Source: Alphaproteobacteria bacterium (GTDB lineage Bacteria; Myxococcota_A; UBA796; UBA2385). Taken from it: a DNA stretch of 64,000 nucleotides. The stretch is taken from positions 186,001 through 250,000 of the forward strand of contig JACKEY010000005.1 in NCBI GenBank assembly GCA_020632755.1. Direction: 5' to 3'. The notes under the pieces were generated by a model that was given only the letters and a program-made list of their open reading frames with translations, was not told the DNA's origin and made no database searches. The first letter of the stretch is position 1, and each line of letters opens with the position of its first letter. The position numbers were made by a program, and so were the translations under genes. This document shows, piece after piece, positions 24,048 through 32,317 of this stretch.

Positions 24048-26074
24048 GGGGACCGACGGACCCGCGGTCCTACCGGGACGCCCACCCGCGCCTGTACGGT
24101 GCCCTGATCGCCCGCCACGGCGGCCCGAACGAGACGCAGCTCACCGCCGGCCCGGTGCTGGACGCCGGACACGACGCGCTGGTGATGGCGCCCACCGCCT
24201 CGGGCAAGACCGAAGCCGTCCTGGTGCCCTTGCTCGAGCGCCACGTGCCGGACGGCGCGGATCGCCCACGCGTGTTGATCGTCAGCCCGACCCGCGCGCT
24301 GGTGAACGACCTGGCGCGCCGCATCGCCGAGCCCCTCGAGCGCATCGGCATGCCCGTCGGGCGCTGGACCGGCGACCACCACGACAAGGGCCGCATGCAG
24401 GTCGTGACCGTGCTCACGCCGGAAGCCCTGGACGCGCGGATCGCCCGCAGCGCTGACCTGCTGCGCGATGTCGGCGCGCTGGTCCTCGACGAGCTGCACG
24501 TGCTGGACGGCTCGGTCCGCGGCGATCAGCTGCGGGTGCTCGTCCAGCGCCTGCGCGGACGCCTGTCGGCCATCGACCAGCCGCTGCAGGTGGTCGGCGC
24601 CAGCGCGACGGTGCCCGAGCCGCTCGCCATGGCCGAGCGCTACCTGGCCGAGGCGCGGATCGTCTCGGCGGGGGACCGGCGGGTGGTGCGCGCCAAGGTC
24701 GTCCAGGACGCCGATCCCGCCGCCATCCAGGCCGAGCTGCTGACCCTGGTGCGCACGGGCCTGCGCAAGGTGCTGTGTTTCTGCGACACCCGCGAGGCCG
24801 TCGAGCGGCTGGCGCGGGCCCTGCGCGGGCAGCCACCCTTCGGCCACGAGGTGCTGGCCCACCACGGCAGCCTGTCCCGCCGCGCCCGGCTGCAGGCAGA
24901 AGAGCGGTTCCGCACCGCGCCCGTCGCCCTCTGCGTCGCCACCAGCACCCTCGAGGTCGGGCTGGACATCGGCGACGTCGATCTCGTCTGCCTGGTCGGC
25001 GTGCCCCCGGATGTGCCGGCCCTGGTCCAACGGGTCGGCCGCGGCGGTCGCCGCACCGGGCGCAACGTCGCCGTGGTCTTCGCGGGCGGCCCGTTCCAGG
25101 CGGTGGCCGCGCGCGCCATGCTCGAGGCCCAGGCCCGTGGGGACTGGCTGCACGACCCGGTGCCCTTCCACCCCGCGGTGCTCGCCCAGCAGGCGATCAG
25201 CGTCGCCGGCGGCCGCGGCCGGGGCGTCACGCCGGCGGCCATGCGGCGGCGGCTGCCGATGGACCTCGCGGCCGAGTGGACCGAGGAGCGGCTGGCCGAG
25301 GTGCTGCGGGCCCTGTGCGAGGCCGGGCTGCTCATGGCGGTGGGCGAGGGGCCCCGCTGCGTGCTGGGCGAGGAGGGCGAGGCGCTGTGGTCCCGCGGCC
25401 AGGTGCACGCCAACATCGGGGGCGGGGAGACCGCCAGCGTGGTCGACGGGCTGACGGGAGAGGAGGTCGGCCGCGTGGACGCCGCCCAGCCGGAGGGCCT
25501 GAGCATGGCGGGCACCGACCGCTCGGTGCTGCTGCGGGAGGAGGGGCGCATCGTGACCCGCGCCGGCACCGGCGATCTGCTGCCGAGCTTCACCGGTGGC
25601 CAGGGGCCCGTGATGGGCCCGACCCAGGCCCGGGCGCTGCTCGCCGCCGCCGGCATCCCGGTGCCCTGCCGGGCCCGGCTGGACGGCGGCGAGACCGTGT
25701 TCCACGGGCTCGGGACCGCGGGCGGCCGCATCCTGGCGCGGGCGTTGCGGGAGCGCGGCAGCAGCATCCGCCGGGCCGGTCCGCTGGCGGTGGTGCTGCG
25801 GGGCGCCCCCTTCGACGGCACCACCGACCTGCTGGCTCGCCAGCGCTGGCCCGCCGCCGCCGACGTCCAGGTGGCCTTCGACGATCTGCGGCCCGCGCTC
25901 GCCCAGCGGCTCGGGCTGGGGCCGCTGCACGCAGTGCTGCCCGCCGCCGTGCGCGAGCCGGCCGAGGCCGCCCACGCGCGCGTGTCGGCGGTCGAGCGTT
26001 TCGTGATGGCGGGGCTGCCGCCGCTGGTCGATCCGGAAGACTGGGGCCTGTGGGACGCGGCGGCCTGGGCCTGA
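24044..26074 (+). CDS. Lhr/BrxHI-like DEAD/DEAH-box helicase
   Basis: 676 residues from the GTG at 24044. Superfamily 2 motifs are complete: Q-motif region NETQLTAG, Walker A APTASGKTE (49-57), Ia SPTRALVNDL, II LDELH (148-152), III GASAT (185-189), IV FCDTREAVERL, V TSTLEVGLDIGD and VI QRVGRGGRRTG. SGKTEA with DELH is the Lhr-type pattern, and the length fits BrxHI-type helicases rather than full-length Lhr (about 1500). The C-terminal 200 residues include SFTGGQGPVM and a likely winged helix. It should unwind nucleic acid using ATP, probably loaded by the two upstream ATPases. The stop is 5 bases from the next, convergent gene. Confidence 0.9.
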   Translation: MRGPTDPRSYRDAHPRLYGALIARHGGPNETQLTAGPVLDAGHDALVMAPTASGKTEAVLVPLLERHVPDGADRPRVLIVSPTRALVNDLARRIAEPLERIGMPVGRWTGDHHDKGRMQVVTVLTPEALDARIARSADLLRDVGALVLDELHVLDGSVRGDQLRVLVQRLRGRLSAIDQPLQVVGASATVPEPLAMAERYLAEARIVSAGDRRVVRAKVVQDADPAAIQAELLTLVRTGLRKVLCFCDTREAVERLARALRGQPPFGHEVLAHHGSLSRRARLQAEERFRTAPVALCVATSTLEVGLDIGDVDLVCLVGVPPDVPALVQRVGRGGRRTGRNVAVVFAGGPFQAVAARAMLEAQARGDWLHDPVPFHPAVLAQQAISVAGGRGRGVTPAAMRRRLPMDLAAEWTEERLAEVLRALCEAGLLMAVGEGPRCVLGEEGEALWSRGQVHANIGGGETASVVDGLTGEEVGRVDAAQPEGLSMAGTDRSVLLREEGRIVTRAGTGDLLPSFTGGQGPVMGPTQARALLAAAGIPVPCRARLDGGETVFHGLGTAGGRILARALRERGSSIRRAGPLAVVLRGAPFDGTTDLLARQRWPAAADVQVAFDDLRPALAQRLGLGPLHAVLPAAVREPAEAAHARVSAVERFVMAGLPPLVDPEDWGLWDAAAWA

Positions 26075-26078
26075 GCGC

Positions 26079-26771
26079 TCAGTCCGGGAGGGTCGGGACG
26101 GTGCAGCTGAGCCCGCTGGCCGCGTTGCCGGCGCACACCTCGATCCAGGTGTCGCCGTCGCGGGAGACCGACAGGCGCAGCTCGGCAGCATCGTCGCCTG
26201 CCCGCGAGCCGCACTCGTGTGCGGTCAGCACATCGCCCTCCTGGACACCGCGCTCGCCGCCGATGTCGACCTCGGCCTTGCCGCCGCCGCCCAGGTTGTA
26301 GACGCCCACGGCGTCCGGGCCGCAGCCCGAGGTCAGGTTGCCCAGGTCCTTGGGGCCGACCAGGGCGTCGCAGTCGGCGTGGTCCGGCGACTGGCCGGTG
26401 CCGGGGGTACAGCGGGCGGCGGTGGCGTACAGGTCCTCGGTGCCGGTGTAGAGCTGGACCGAGTCGATGTCGCCGCCCGGCCGCTCGCCGCTCGGCGCAG
26501 GCGTGATGTCCTCGACCAGGGCGTAGAGCCAGGCCGAGTCGGCCGTGCCGCCGTCGGTGCCCCCGTCGAGATCCGTGTCGTCGAAGGTCGTGGTGTCGTC
26601 GTCGTCGTCGTCGAAGACCCCGTCGGTGTCCCCGTCGCCGTCGACGTCCGCGTCGCTGGCGCCGTCGGTGGCGCCGCTCTCGTCCCCGTCGCCCTTGGTG
26701 TCACAGCCGACGTACAAGGCGGTGGCGAGGCCCGCGACGGGGAAGGACATGATGAGCGCGCGACGAGGCAT
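26079..26771 (-). CDS. Lipoprotein with Asp/Gly-rich linker
   Basis: 230 residues. A lipoprotein signal (ATALYVGCD) is followed by a long linker of Asp, Gly and Thr (GDGDTDGVFDDDDDD region, about 25-75) resembling thrombospondin type 3 calcium-binding spacers. The remaining 150 residues contain five Cys and beta segments (SVQLYTGTED, GVYNLGGGGKAEVDIGG, LRLSVSRDGDTWIEVC), likely a disulfide-bonded surface domain. No known family is evident. It is convergent with the helicase gene. Confidence 0.6.
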   Translation of the reverse strand: MPRRALIMSFPVAGLATALYVGCDTKGDGDESGATDGASDADVDGDGDTDGVFDDDDDDTTTFDDTDLDGGTDGGTADSAWLYALVEDITPAPSGERPGGDIDSVQLYTGTEDLYATAARCTPGTGQSPDHADCDALVGPKDLGNLTSGCGPDAVGVYNLGGGGKAEVDIGGERGVQEGDVLTAHECGSRAGDDAAELRLSVSRDGDTWIEVCAGNAASGLSCTVPTLPD

Positions 26772-26814
26772 GGGGGCTCCCGGGTGGGCCGCCAGCCTAC
26801 AAGCTGCGCTCGGC

Positions 26815-27102
26815 TCAGGGGCCGCCGGTCGCGGAATTCGGCTTGGGGAAGCTGCGCCAATCGCCGGCGTCGGTGAGCGGGGAGTGGGCCCCTCCGGTCG
26901 CCAGCGCCATCAGGGTGGTGGTCACCAGGAAGCCGACCGCCAGCACCAGGGCGGCGACGCGCAGCCAGACCGGGTGGCGGTCCGGCAGCGGCTCGTCCGC
27001 GTCCAGCAGGAGCATCGCGGGCTGCACCCGGCCCTCGACGGGGACGGGGCGGCCCTGCGGCTGCAGCCGCCAGGGGTCGTGGTGCTCGCCGGACAGGCCC
27101 AT
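26815..27102 (-). CDS. Small single-pass membrane protein
   Basis: 95 residues, ATG at 27102. The soluble N-terminus (PWRLQPQGRPVPVEGRV) is followed by one transmembrane helix at about 49-70 (VAALVLAVGFLVTTTLMAL) and a short tail. No ribosome-binding site is obvious, so this is a probable rather than certain gene. It is divergent from the gene at 27163. Confidence 0.45.
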   Translation of the reverse strand: MGLSGEHHDPWRLQPQGRPVPVEGRVQPAMLLLDADEPLPDRHPVWLRVAALVLAVGFLVTTTLMALATGGAHSPLTDAGDWRSFPKPNSATGGP

Positions 27103-27162
27103 GCCGTCACCGTAGCCCGAACCGGGGGCGACGCCGGGTGTCTCTGTGGCTAGGAGGGTCGC

Positions 27163-27723
27163 GTGAGCGCATCCCTCTCCCCCGATCCGACCTCCGCGGT
27201 GGACGACCTGCCCTCGACCGACGCCCTCCGGCGGGCCCTCGATGCCCTCGAGCCCCACGCCACCCATCCCGCGACCGGTGCGCTCCACGATCCCCTCTAC
27301 GCGCTGCTCACCGATCGCGACCCCGACGCGCTCGTCGCGCTGCGGGCGGCGCTCGGGCGCCATGGCGGGCACCCGGCAGCCGGCGCCCTGCACGACGCGC
27401 TGGGCGCCGCCGTCGCCCTCCCGCCGCGCACCCTGGCGCAGATCCTGGCCGATCGCGGACCCGCCCTCGACGACGATTCCCTGCGGGACGTCGAGCTGCG
27501 GCTCGACCGCGCGACCGAGCGCGAGGCCGTGCTCCGCGACCGCGTCGAACAGCAGGAGCAAGAGCTGGCCGGCGCCCGGCGTACCGTCGAGCTGCTGGCG
27601 GCCGTCGGTGCCCTCCTGGCCGTCGCGACGCTGATCGGCTGGCTGGGCGCGCTGGACGCCTGGACCATCGCCTGGGTCGAGCCCGCTGCCCCTCCTCCCG
27701 ACATCGCCTCCCCGGAGCCCTGA
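27163..27723 (+). CDS. Bitopic membrane protein coupled to the M50 protease
   Basis: 186 residues from a GTG with AGGAGG seven bases upstream. Two similar helical blocks (LEPHATHPATGALHDPLYALL and LGRHGGHPAAGALHDALGAA type) occupy 25-95, then a coiled-coil (DVELRLDRATEREAVLRDRV) and one transmembrane helix at about 143-166 followed by a Pro-rich tail. The stop codon touches the start of the M50 gene, so the two are coupled. A role as adaptor or substrate of the protease is inference. Confidence 0.6.
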   Translation: MSASLSPDPTSAVDDLPSTDALRRALDALEPHATHPATGALHDPLYALLTDRDPDALVALRAALGRHGGHPAAGALHDALGAAVALPPRTLAQILADRGPALDDDSLRDVELRLDRATEREAVLRDRVEQQEQELAGARRTVELLAAVGALLAVATLIGWLGALDAWTIAWVEPAAPPPDIASPEP

Positions 27724-28374
27724 GTGTTCGCCACCGGCCGTCCCCTGTTCAGCTTCCGGGCCTTCGGCCTGCCCGTGCAGATCGAGACCTCCGCCCTGCT
27801 CATCGTGGGCTTCATCGCCCTGTCCTGGGGGCGCGGCGGCACCGACCTGCTGGCGCTGGGCGTGGTCTACGCCCTGGTGCTGATGGGCTCGATCTTCGTG
27901 CACGAGCTCGGCCATGCCGTGGTCGGCGCGCGGCTCGGCCTGCAGCCCCAGCGCATCGCCCTGCACGGCTTCGGGGGCTACTGCCAGTACGGCCGACGGC
28001 CGACCCCCGGAAAGGGCGTCATCTCCTCGCTCGCGGGGCCAGCGGCGGGCCTGCTGCTGGGCGGGGTGTTGCTGGTCCTGTCCTTCACCATCGGCGGGTC
28101 CCTGTCGGGCCGCGCCGCCTACCTGCTCCAGCAGGCCATCTTCATCAACATCTTCTGGAGCCTGTTCAACCTGCTCCCGATGTACCCGATGGACGGTGGC
28201 CAGGCGCTCTGGCACGGCCTGCGGCTCAAGATCTCGCCCCTGAAGGCGGATCGCATCGTGAAGACCACCACCATCGTCACCGCCGTGCTGGCCGGCATCG
28301 CGGGCGTGCTGGCCGGCTTCTTCTTCATCCCGCTCATCTGCTTCTTCGCGGTGATGCAGGCCCGGCGGCTCTGA
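27724..28374 (+). CDS. M50 family intramembrane metalloprotease (site-2 protease type)
   Basis: 216 residues from a GTG directly after the previous stop. Zinc ligands in HELGH (H60, E61, H64) lie in a transmembrane helix and the third ligand D157 is in NLLPMYPMDGGQ, both diagnostic for site-2 proteases. Four or more hydrophobic segments are present. No PDZ or CBS domain occurs, so it is a minimal member (FAFGLPVQIETSALL start) like those of spore or stress-related rhomboid-like M50 groups. It should cleave transmembrane helices, possibly of an anti-sigma factor; no candidate is linked apart from the upstream bitopic protein. Confidence 0.9.
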   Translation: MFATGRPLFSFRAFGLPVQIETSALLIVGFIALSWGRGGTDLLALGVVYALVLMGSIFVHELGHAVVGARLGLQPQRIALHGFGGYCQYGRRPTPGKGVISSLAGPAAGLLLGGVLLVLSFTIGGSLSGRAAYLLQQAIFINIFWSLFNLLPMYPMDGGQALWHGLRLKISPLKADRIVKTTTIVTAVLAGIAGVLAGFFFIPLICFFAVMQARRL

Positions 28375-28447
28375 CGACCAGCGGATCCCCGGCTGGCCTC
28401 GCCGCGCAAAGCGAGGTAACCGCACGCCCCGCAGCAGGAGCGCATCC

Positions 28448-28864
28448 ATGCCCGCCATCCGCCGCCAGATCATGATCGCCGCCCCGCCGCGAGAGGTGTG
28501 GAAGGCCCTGACGACCGGCGATGGACTCTCCCAGTGGCTCGTGGACGAAGCGCGCATCGACGGCCGCAAGGGCGGTCGGGTCGTGCTGATCAGCCAGGAC
28601 GACGACGGCGAGCCGGTGGAGGAGCGCGGCATCATCCACAAGTGGCGGCCCACCAGCCAGCTCGAGATCACCTTCGACTCGGTCGGCAAGGGCCAGTACA
28701 AGGGCACCCGCCTGACCTTCCAGGTCGCCGTCGACGGGGGCGAGACCCGGGTCTCCCTCGTGCACGCCGGCAGCATCTTCGACGACGCCGAAGAGAACGC
28801 CCGGGTCAGCAAGGAGTGGCGTCAAGCGCTCAGCGGCCTGCAGAGCCTCCTCGACGCGGACTGA
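28448..28864 (+). CDS. SRPBCC (AHSA1/START-like) domain protein
   Basis: 138 residues beginning IMIAAPPREVWKALTTGDGLSQW, the standard start of the AHSA1 type of SRPBCC ligand-binding fold, followed by GG-VVLI and VSLVHAGSIFDD. The end is W-ALSGLQSLLD, also family-typical. These proteins bind hydrophobic ligands or chaperone partners in the cytoplasm; the ligand is unknown. It is preceded by a good GGAG site and followed by ebfC. Confidence 0.8.
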   Translation: MPAIRRQIMIAAPPREVWKALTTGDGLSQWLVDEARIDGRKGGRVVLISQDDDGEPVEERGIIHKWRPTSQLEITFDSVGKGQYKGTRLTFQVAVDGGETRVSLVHAGSIFDDAEENARVSKEWRQALSGLQSLLDAD

Positions 28865-28870
28865 GCGCTC

Positions 28871-28894
28871 CCTCCTCCTCCTCCTCCTCCTCCT
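28871..28894 (+). repeat. (CCT)8 simple repeat in the ebfC leader
   Basis: Eight tandem CCT units end 13 bases before the ebfC start codon, just ahead of the ribosome-binding site CGGAG. CCTCC is the anti-Shine-Dalgarno sequence itself, so the tract could pair with GGAG and mask it, and its length could vary by slippage. Confidence 0.9.
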
Positions 28895-28907
28895 CCCGGA
28901 GCTCCAG

Positions 28908-29222
28908 ATGCCCTTCGACCCCAATCAGATGGGTGGCCTCCTCGGCGGCCTCCAGGCCCAGATGCAGCAGATGCAGGAAGAAGCCGCCCGGACCGAGGTG
29001 ACCGGCACGGCCGGCGGCGGGCTGGTGACGGTGGTCGCCAACGGCGCCCAGGAGATCCTGCGCGTGAGCGTCCAGGACGGCGCCCTCGACGACAAGGAGC
29101 TCCTCGAGGATCTGCTGGCTGCAGCTGCCAACGACGCGCTGCGCAAGTCCAAGGAAGTGATGGCCGGCAAGCTCGGCGGCATGGCTGCGGGCATGGGGCT
29201 CCCCCCGGGTCTGCTGGGCTGA
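28908..29222 (+). CDS. YbaB/EbfC family nucleoid-associated protein
   Basis: 104 residues. MQQMQEEAARTEVTGTAGGGLVTVVANG and LRVSVQDGALDDKELLEDLLAAA-type sequence match YbaB/EbfC, a small dimeric DNA-binding protein that bridges DNA. Length and the N-terminal helix (QMGGLLGGLQAQM) fit. The usual dnaX and recR neighbours are absent, so the classic operon is not conserved here. Confidence 0.9.
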   Translation: MPFDPNQMGGLLGGLQAQMQQMQEEAARTEVTGTAGGGLVTVVANGAQEILRVSVQDGALDDKELLEDLLAAAANDALRKSKEVMAGKLGGMAAGMGLPPGLLG

Positions 29223-29224
29223 GC

Positions 29225-30160
29225 ATGCGCGGGCTCGCTCCGACCGCCCTGCTCTTGCTGGCGGGCTGTCAGGAGCCCTTCGAGCGCCGCCGTCAGGACC
29301 TGGGCCCCTTCCGCATCGCGGCCGTCGGCGTGGACGATCGCGGTGTGGCGTCTGCCGCCGTCTACAGCGGCCACGGGCTGGCGCACGCCGAAGCGCCGAC
29401 GCTGACCTGGTCGCTGGACGGCGAGTCGATCGGCGATGGCTACGACGTGGTCGTGCCCGGCCCGGGGACCCTGTCGCTGATCGCCCGCTCGCACGACGGC
29501 TTCGAAGAACAGGCGAGCGTCACGGTCGCGGTGCCCCCGGCAGCGCCAGCGCTGGAGCGCGAGGCCGTCGCGCTGGACGGGCTCGGGCTGGAAGCGCGCC
29601 GGGCCGTGCAGGGCAGCCCGGTCGACACGGCGGTGCCGGAGGGCCAGGCGACCCGCCTGCGCCTGGTGCCGGACGACGGCGAGGGGCTGCGCACCCGCTG
29701 GATGACGGTGGAGGGGGAGGGGACCCTGCTCGAGCTCGACACCTTCGAGGCCGACGTGCTGCGCGAGGAGGTGACCTTCGACGACGGCGAGGTCGCGTCG
29801 CGCGAAGACCTGGGGCCCGGGCGCACCAGCCACCTCGCGCTGGTGCAGGACGGGGCGGGCAGCAACGGCTGGTGGTGGGTCGAGACCGTGGTCGGGCAGG
29901 ACGCGCCCCTGTGGCGGCACGAAGGCTGGCTGTTCGAGGGCGAGGTCGACGTGTCCACCGGGCTGGTGGCGGTGACCTTGTTGAACCAGGGCGACCGGCT
30001 GTTCGAGGTGCTCGACCCCGCGCCCGCGGTGTCCCTGGATGACGGCGAGCAGCTGGACTGCGCCATCCCGGGCGTGCCCTTCCGCATCGCCTGGATCGCC
30101 GAGGGGCGCTGTCCGACCGGCGAGTTCCACGGACGCCGCGTGGTGGTGAGCGCGTGGTGA
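29225..30160 (+). CDS. Putative lipoprotein cotranscribed with a TonB-dependent receptor
   Basis: 311 residues. A lipoprotein signal (LLLLAGCQ, Cys15) precedes a beta-rich sequence with Ig-like stretches (AEAPTLTWSLDGESIGDG, VVPGPGTLSLIAR). I do not recognise a family. The stop overlaps the receptor start by 4-7 bases, which suggests it acts with the receptor at the outer membrane as a surface or periplasmic ligand-capture protein. Confidence 0.6.
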   Translation: MRGLAPTALLLLAGCQEPFERRRQDLGPFRIAAVGVDDRGVASAAVYSGHGLAHAEAPTLTWSLDGESIGDGYDVVVPGPGTLSLIARSHDGFEEQASVTVAVPPAAPALEREAVALDGLGLEARRAVQGSPVDTAVPEGQATRLRLVPDDGEGLRTRWMTVEGEGTLLELDTFEADVLREEVTFDDGEVASREDLGPGRTSHLALVQDGAGSNGWWWVETVVGQDAPLWRHEGWLFEGEVDVSTGLVAVTLLNQGDRLFEVLDPAPAVSLDDGEQLDCAIPGVPFRIAWIAEGRCPTGEFHGRRVVVSAW

Positions 30161-32301
30161 GCGTGCTGCTGGCCCTGCTGGGCGTCGCCGTGGCGGCGCC
30201 GGTCGACGTGGTGCTGCGCGAGCGGGGCACCGGTGACGAGGTCGCCGACGCCTGGGTGCTGACGCCGACCGGCCGGGTCGACGCCGTCGCGGGCGTCGTG
30301 CACCTGGACCTGCCCGACGGTACGCACGAGCTCACGGCGATGACCCCGCTGCACGCGCCGACGCCCTTCCGGGTCGAGGTGCCGCGGGACACGGAAGTGC
30401 GGGTCTTCCTGCGGGCCGATCTGCCGCCGCTCGAGGTCGTGGTCGAAGCCCGCCGGCCGTCCCCGCACGCCAGCCGCCAGATCCTCGACCGCGAGCGCGT
30501 GCTGCAGACGCCCGGGGCCTTCAACGACCCCTTCCGCCTGATCCAGTCCCTGCCCGGCGTCGCCGTGACCCGCGAGTTCGGTCCCAGCGTCGGCCAGGTC
30601 GCCATCCGCGGGGCCGCGCCGGCCGAGTCGCGCTTCTTCGTCGACGGCATCGAGCTGCCGTATCTCTACCACTTCGATCAGTACGCCAGTGTCGTGCCGA
30701 CCCACAGCCTGGACGAGGTCGCGGTCTACCCCTCGGCCTTCGGTCCGGCCTACGGGGACGCGGTGGGCGGCATCGTCGCGGCGGACACGCTGCCGGCCGA
30801 GGGCGACCGGATCCACGGCGGCGCCGACGTCAACTTCATCATGGCCGGCGGCCACCTGTCGGTGCCGGCCTCGGACACGGTGACCGTCGGGGTCTCGGCC
30901 CGGCGCAGCTACCTGGACCTCGCGTCGAGCAGCAACGACCAGTACACCGTGTGGCCGGTGTTCTACGACCTGACGGGGCGGGTGGACTGGAAGCCCACCG
31001 CCGATCAGCACCACCGCATCGTCGTGCTGGGTGCTGGCGACAGCTACGGCCGCTACGCCGGCGACACCGCGCTCCTCGACCCGCTCGAGGCCAGCCAGGA
31101 AGCGGTGTTCGACAGCGATCGCGACTTCCAGGCGGTGCTGGTCGAGACCGACTTCCGGGCCGATCGCGCCCGCGCCGAGAGCGTGGTCGGCCTGGTGCAC
31201 GACGGCTGGGCCGGCAGTCTGGCCGATGCCAGCCAGCTGCGGGACGAGCTGCGCGTCTCGCTGCGGCACACGCAGACCCTGCTGCTGGGCGCTCACGAGC
31301 TGGTGTTCGGCGTGGACGGGCACCAGCAGACGGTGAGCCTGGACGTGCAGACCGACCGGGCGTGGCCCGAGGTCGGCCAGGAGGCGCCGCTGCTCGAGCG
31401 AGGGGTCGGCCTGGACGAGCGGCGCGGGCGCCTGCACGGGGGGCTGTGGGCCGAGCCGCGGCTGGTGGCGGGCCCGGCGACGATCCAGCCCGGCCTGCGC
31501 CTGCAGGGGGACACGAGCGTCACGGGGCTGCCCGGGCTCGACCCGCGGCTCACGGTGCAGCTGGCGATGCCGGGCGAGCTGCGGCTGCGGGCCGGGGGTG
31601 GCCGCTACCACCAGGCGCCCCCCCTCGACGCGCAGGCGCTGCGGGCGGCCGCCGGCCAGCCGGAGCTCGGCTGGACCCGGGCCGAACACGCGGTGCTCGG
31701 CGCCGACTGGGCCGTGGCCGGGCGCTGGGAGCTGGGGCTCGAGGGGTGGGCGCGCTGGCAGCACGACGCCGTGGTCGACGACCCCGACGACGGCTTGTCG
31801 GTCGAGGAGGGGCGCGCGGTCGGGCTCGAGCTGACCAGCCGCTACCGGCTGCGAGAGCGGTTCTTCTCGTGGGCGAGCGTGAGCCTGGGGCGGGCGCGCC
31901 GCGGGGGCCAGGTGTCTCCGTGGGATCAGCCCTACGCCTTCAACCTGGTGACGAGCTGGGACTTCCTGCCGGGCTGGAACGTCGGTCTGCGCTGGCGCTA
32001 CGCCGCGGGCACTCCCTACACCCAGGTCGTCGACGGGATCTACGACGGCGACCAGGACCGCTACCTGCCCGTGGACGGCGAGCCCTACGGCGCCCGGATG
32101 GCGGACTACCAGAAGGTCGACCTGCACCTGCAGCGCGACTTCGACCTGCGCGCCGGGCGCATCTCGCTCTACTTCGAGCTGTGGTGGGTACCCGCCGCCA
32201 ACAACACGCTCTACCCGGTCTACAGCTTCGACTACAGCGAGCAGGCCTTCGTGGTCGGGCCACCGCTGGTGCCGCTGCTCGGCGCTCGCGCCGACCTCTG
32301 A
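30154..32301 (+). CDS. TonB-dependent outer membrane receptor
   Basis: 715 residues (GTG at 30154; the adjacent GTG at 30157 is equally possible). After a signal peptide (VAVAAPVD) comes a carboxypeptidase-regulatory-like domain (about 20-95), a TonB-box-like EVVVEA near 97, and a plug domain with NDPFRLIQSLPGVAV, VAIRGAAPAESRFFVDGIELP and GPAYGDAVGGIV. The rest is an amphipathic beta-barrel rich in RYHQAPP, ALGLE and WRYAAG strands, with the late GVNVGLRWRYA and QRDFDLRAG segments. It should import a siderophore, vitamin B12, glycan or other large ligand using Tol/TonB energy; ligand unknown. Confidence 0.88.
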   Translation: MVSVLLALLGVAVAAPVDVVLRERGTGDEVADAWVLTPTGRVDAVAGVVHLDLPDGTHELTAMTPLHAPTPFRVEVPRDTEVRVFLRADLPPLEVVVEARRPSPHASRQILDRERVLQTPGAFNDPFRLIQSLPGVAVTREFGPSVGQVAIRGAAPAESRFFVDGIELPYLYHFDQYASVVPTHSLDEVAVYPSAFGPAYGDAVGGIVAADTLPAEGDRIHGGADVNFIMAGGHLSVPASDTVTVGVSARRSYLDLASSSNDQYTVWPVFYDLTGRVDWKPTADQHHRIVVLGAGDSYGRYAGDTALLDPLEASQEAVFDSDRDFQAVLVETDFRADRARAESVVGLVHDGWAGSLADASQLRDELRVSLRHTQTLLLGAHELVFGVDGHQQTVSLDVQTDRAWPEVGQEAPLLERGVGLDERRGRLHGGLWAEPRLVAGPATIQPGLRLQGDTSVTGLPGLDPRLTVQLAMPGELRLRAGGGRYHQAPPLDAQALRAAAGQPELGWTRAEHAVLGADWAVAGRWELGLEGWARWQHDAVVDDPDDGLSVEEGRAVGLELTSRYRLRERFFSWASVSLGRARRGGQVSPWDQPYAFNLVTSWDFLPGWNVGLRWRYAAGTPYTQVVDGIYDGDQDRYLPVDGEPYGARMADYQKVDLHLQRDFDLRAGRISLYFELWWVPAANNTLYPVYSFDYSEQAFVVGPPLVPLLGARADL

Positions 32302-32317
32302 GCCACGCGCCGCGCGC

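Noticed and set aside
20541..26074. Complete BREX locus
   Set aside because: Only the BrxD-like and BrxHI-like components are present. No PglX methylase, PglZ phosphatase, PglY/BrxC or BrxL is visible anywhere in the window, so it is not called BREX.
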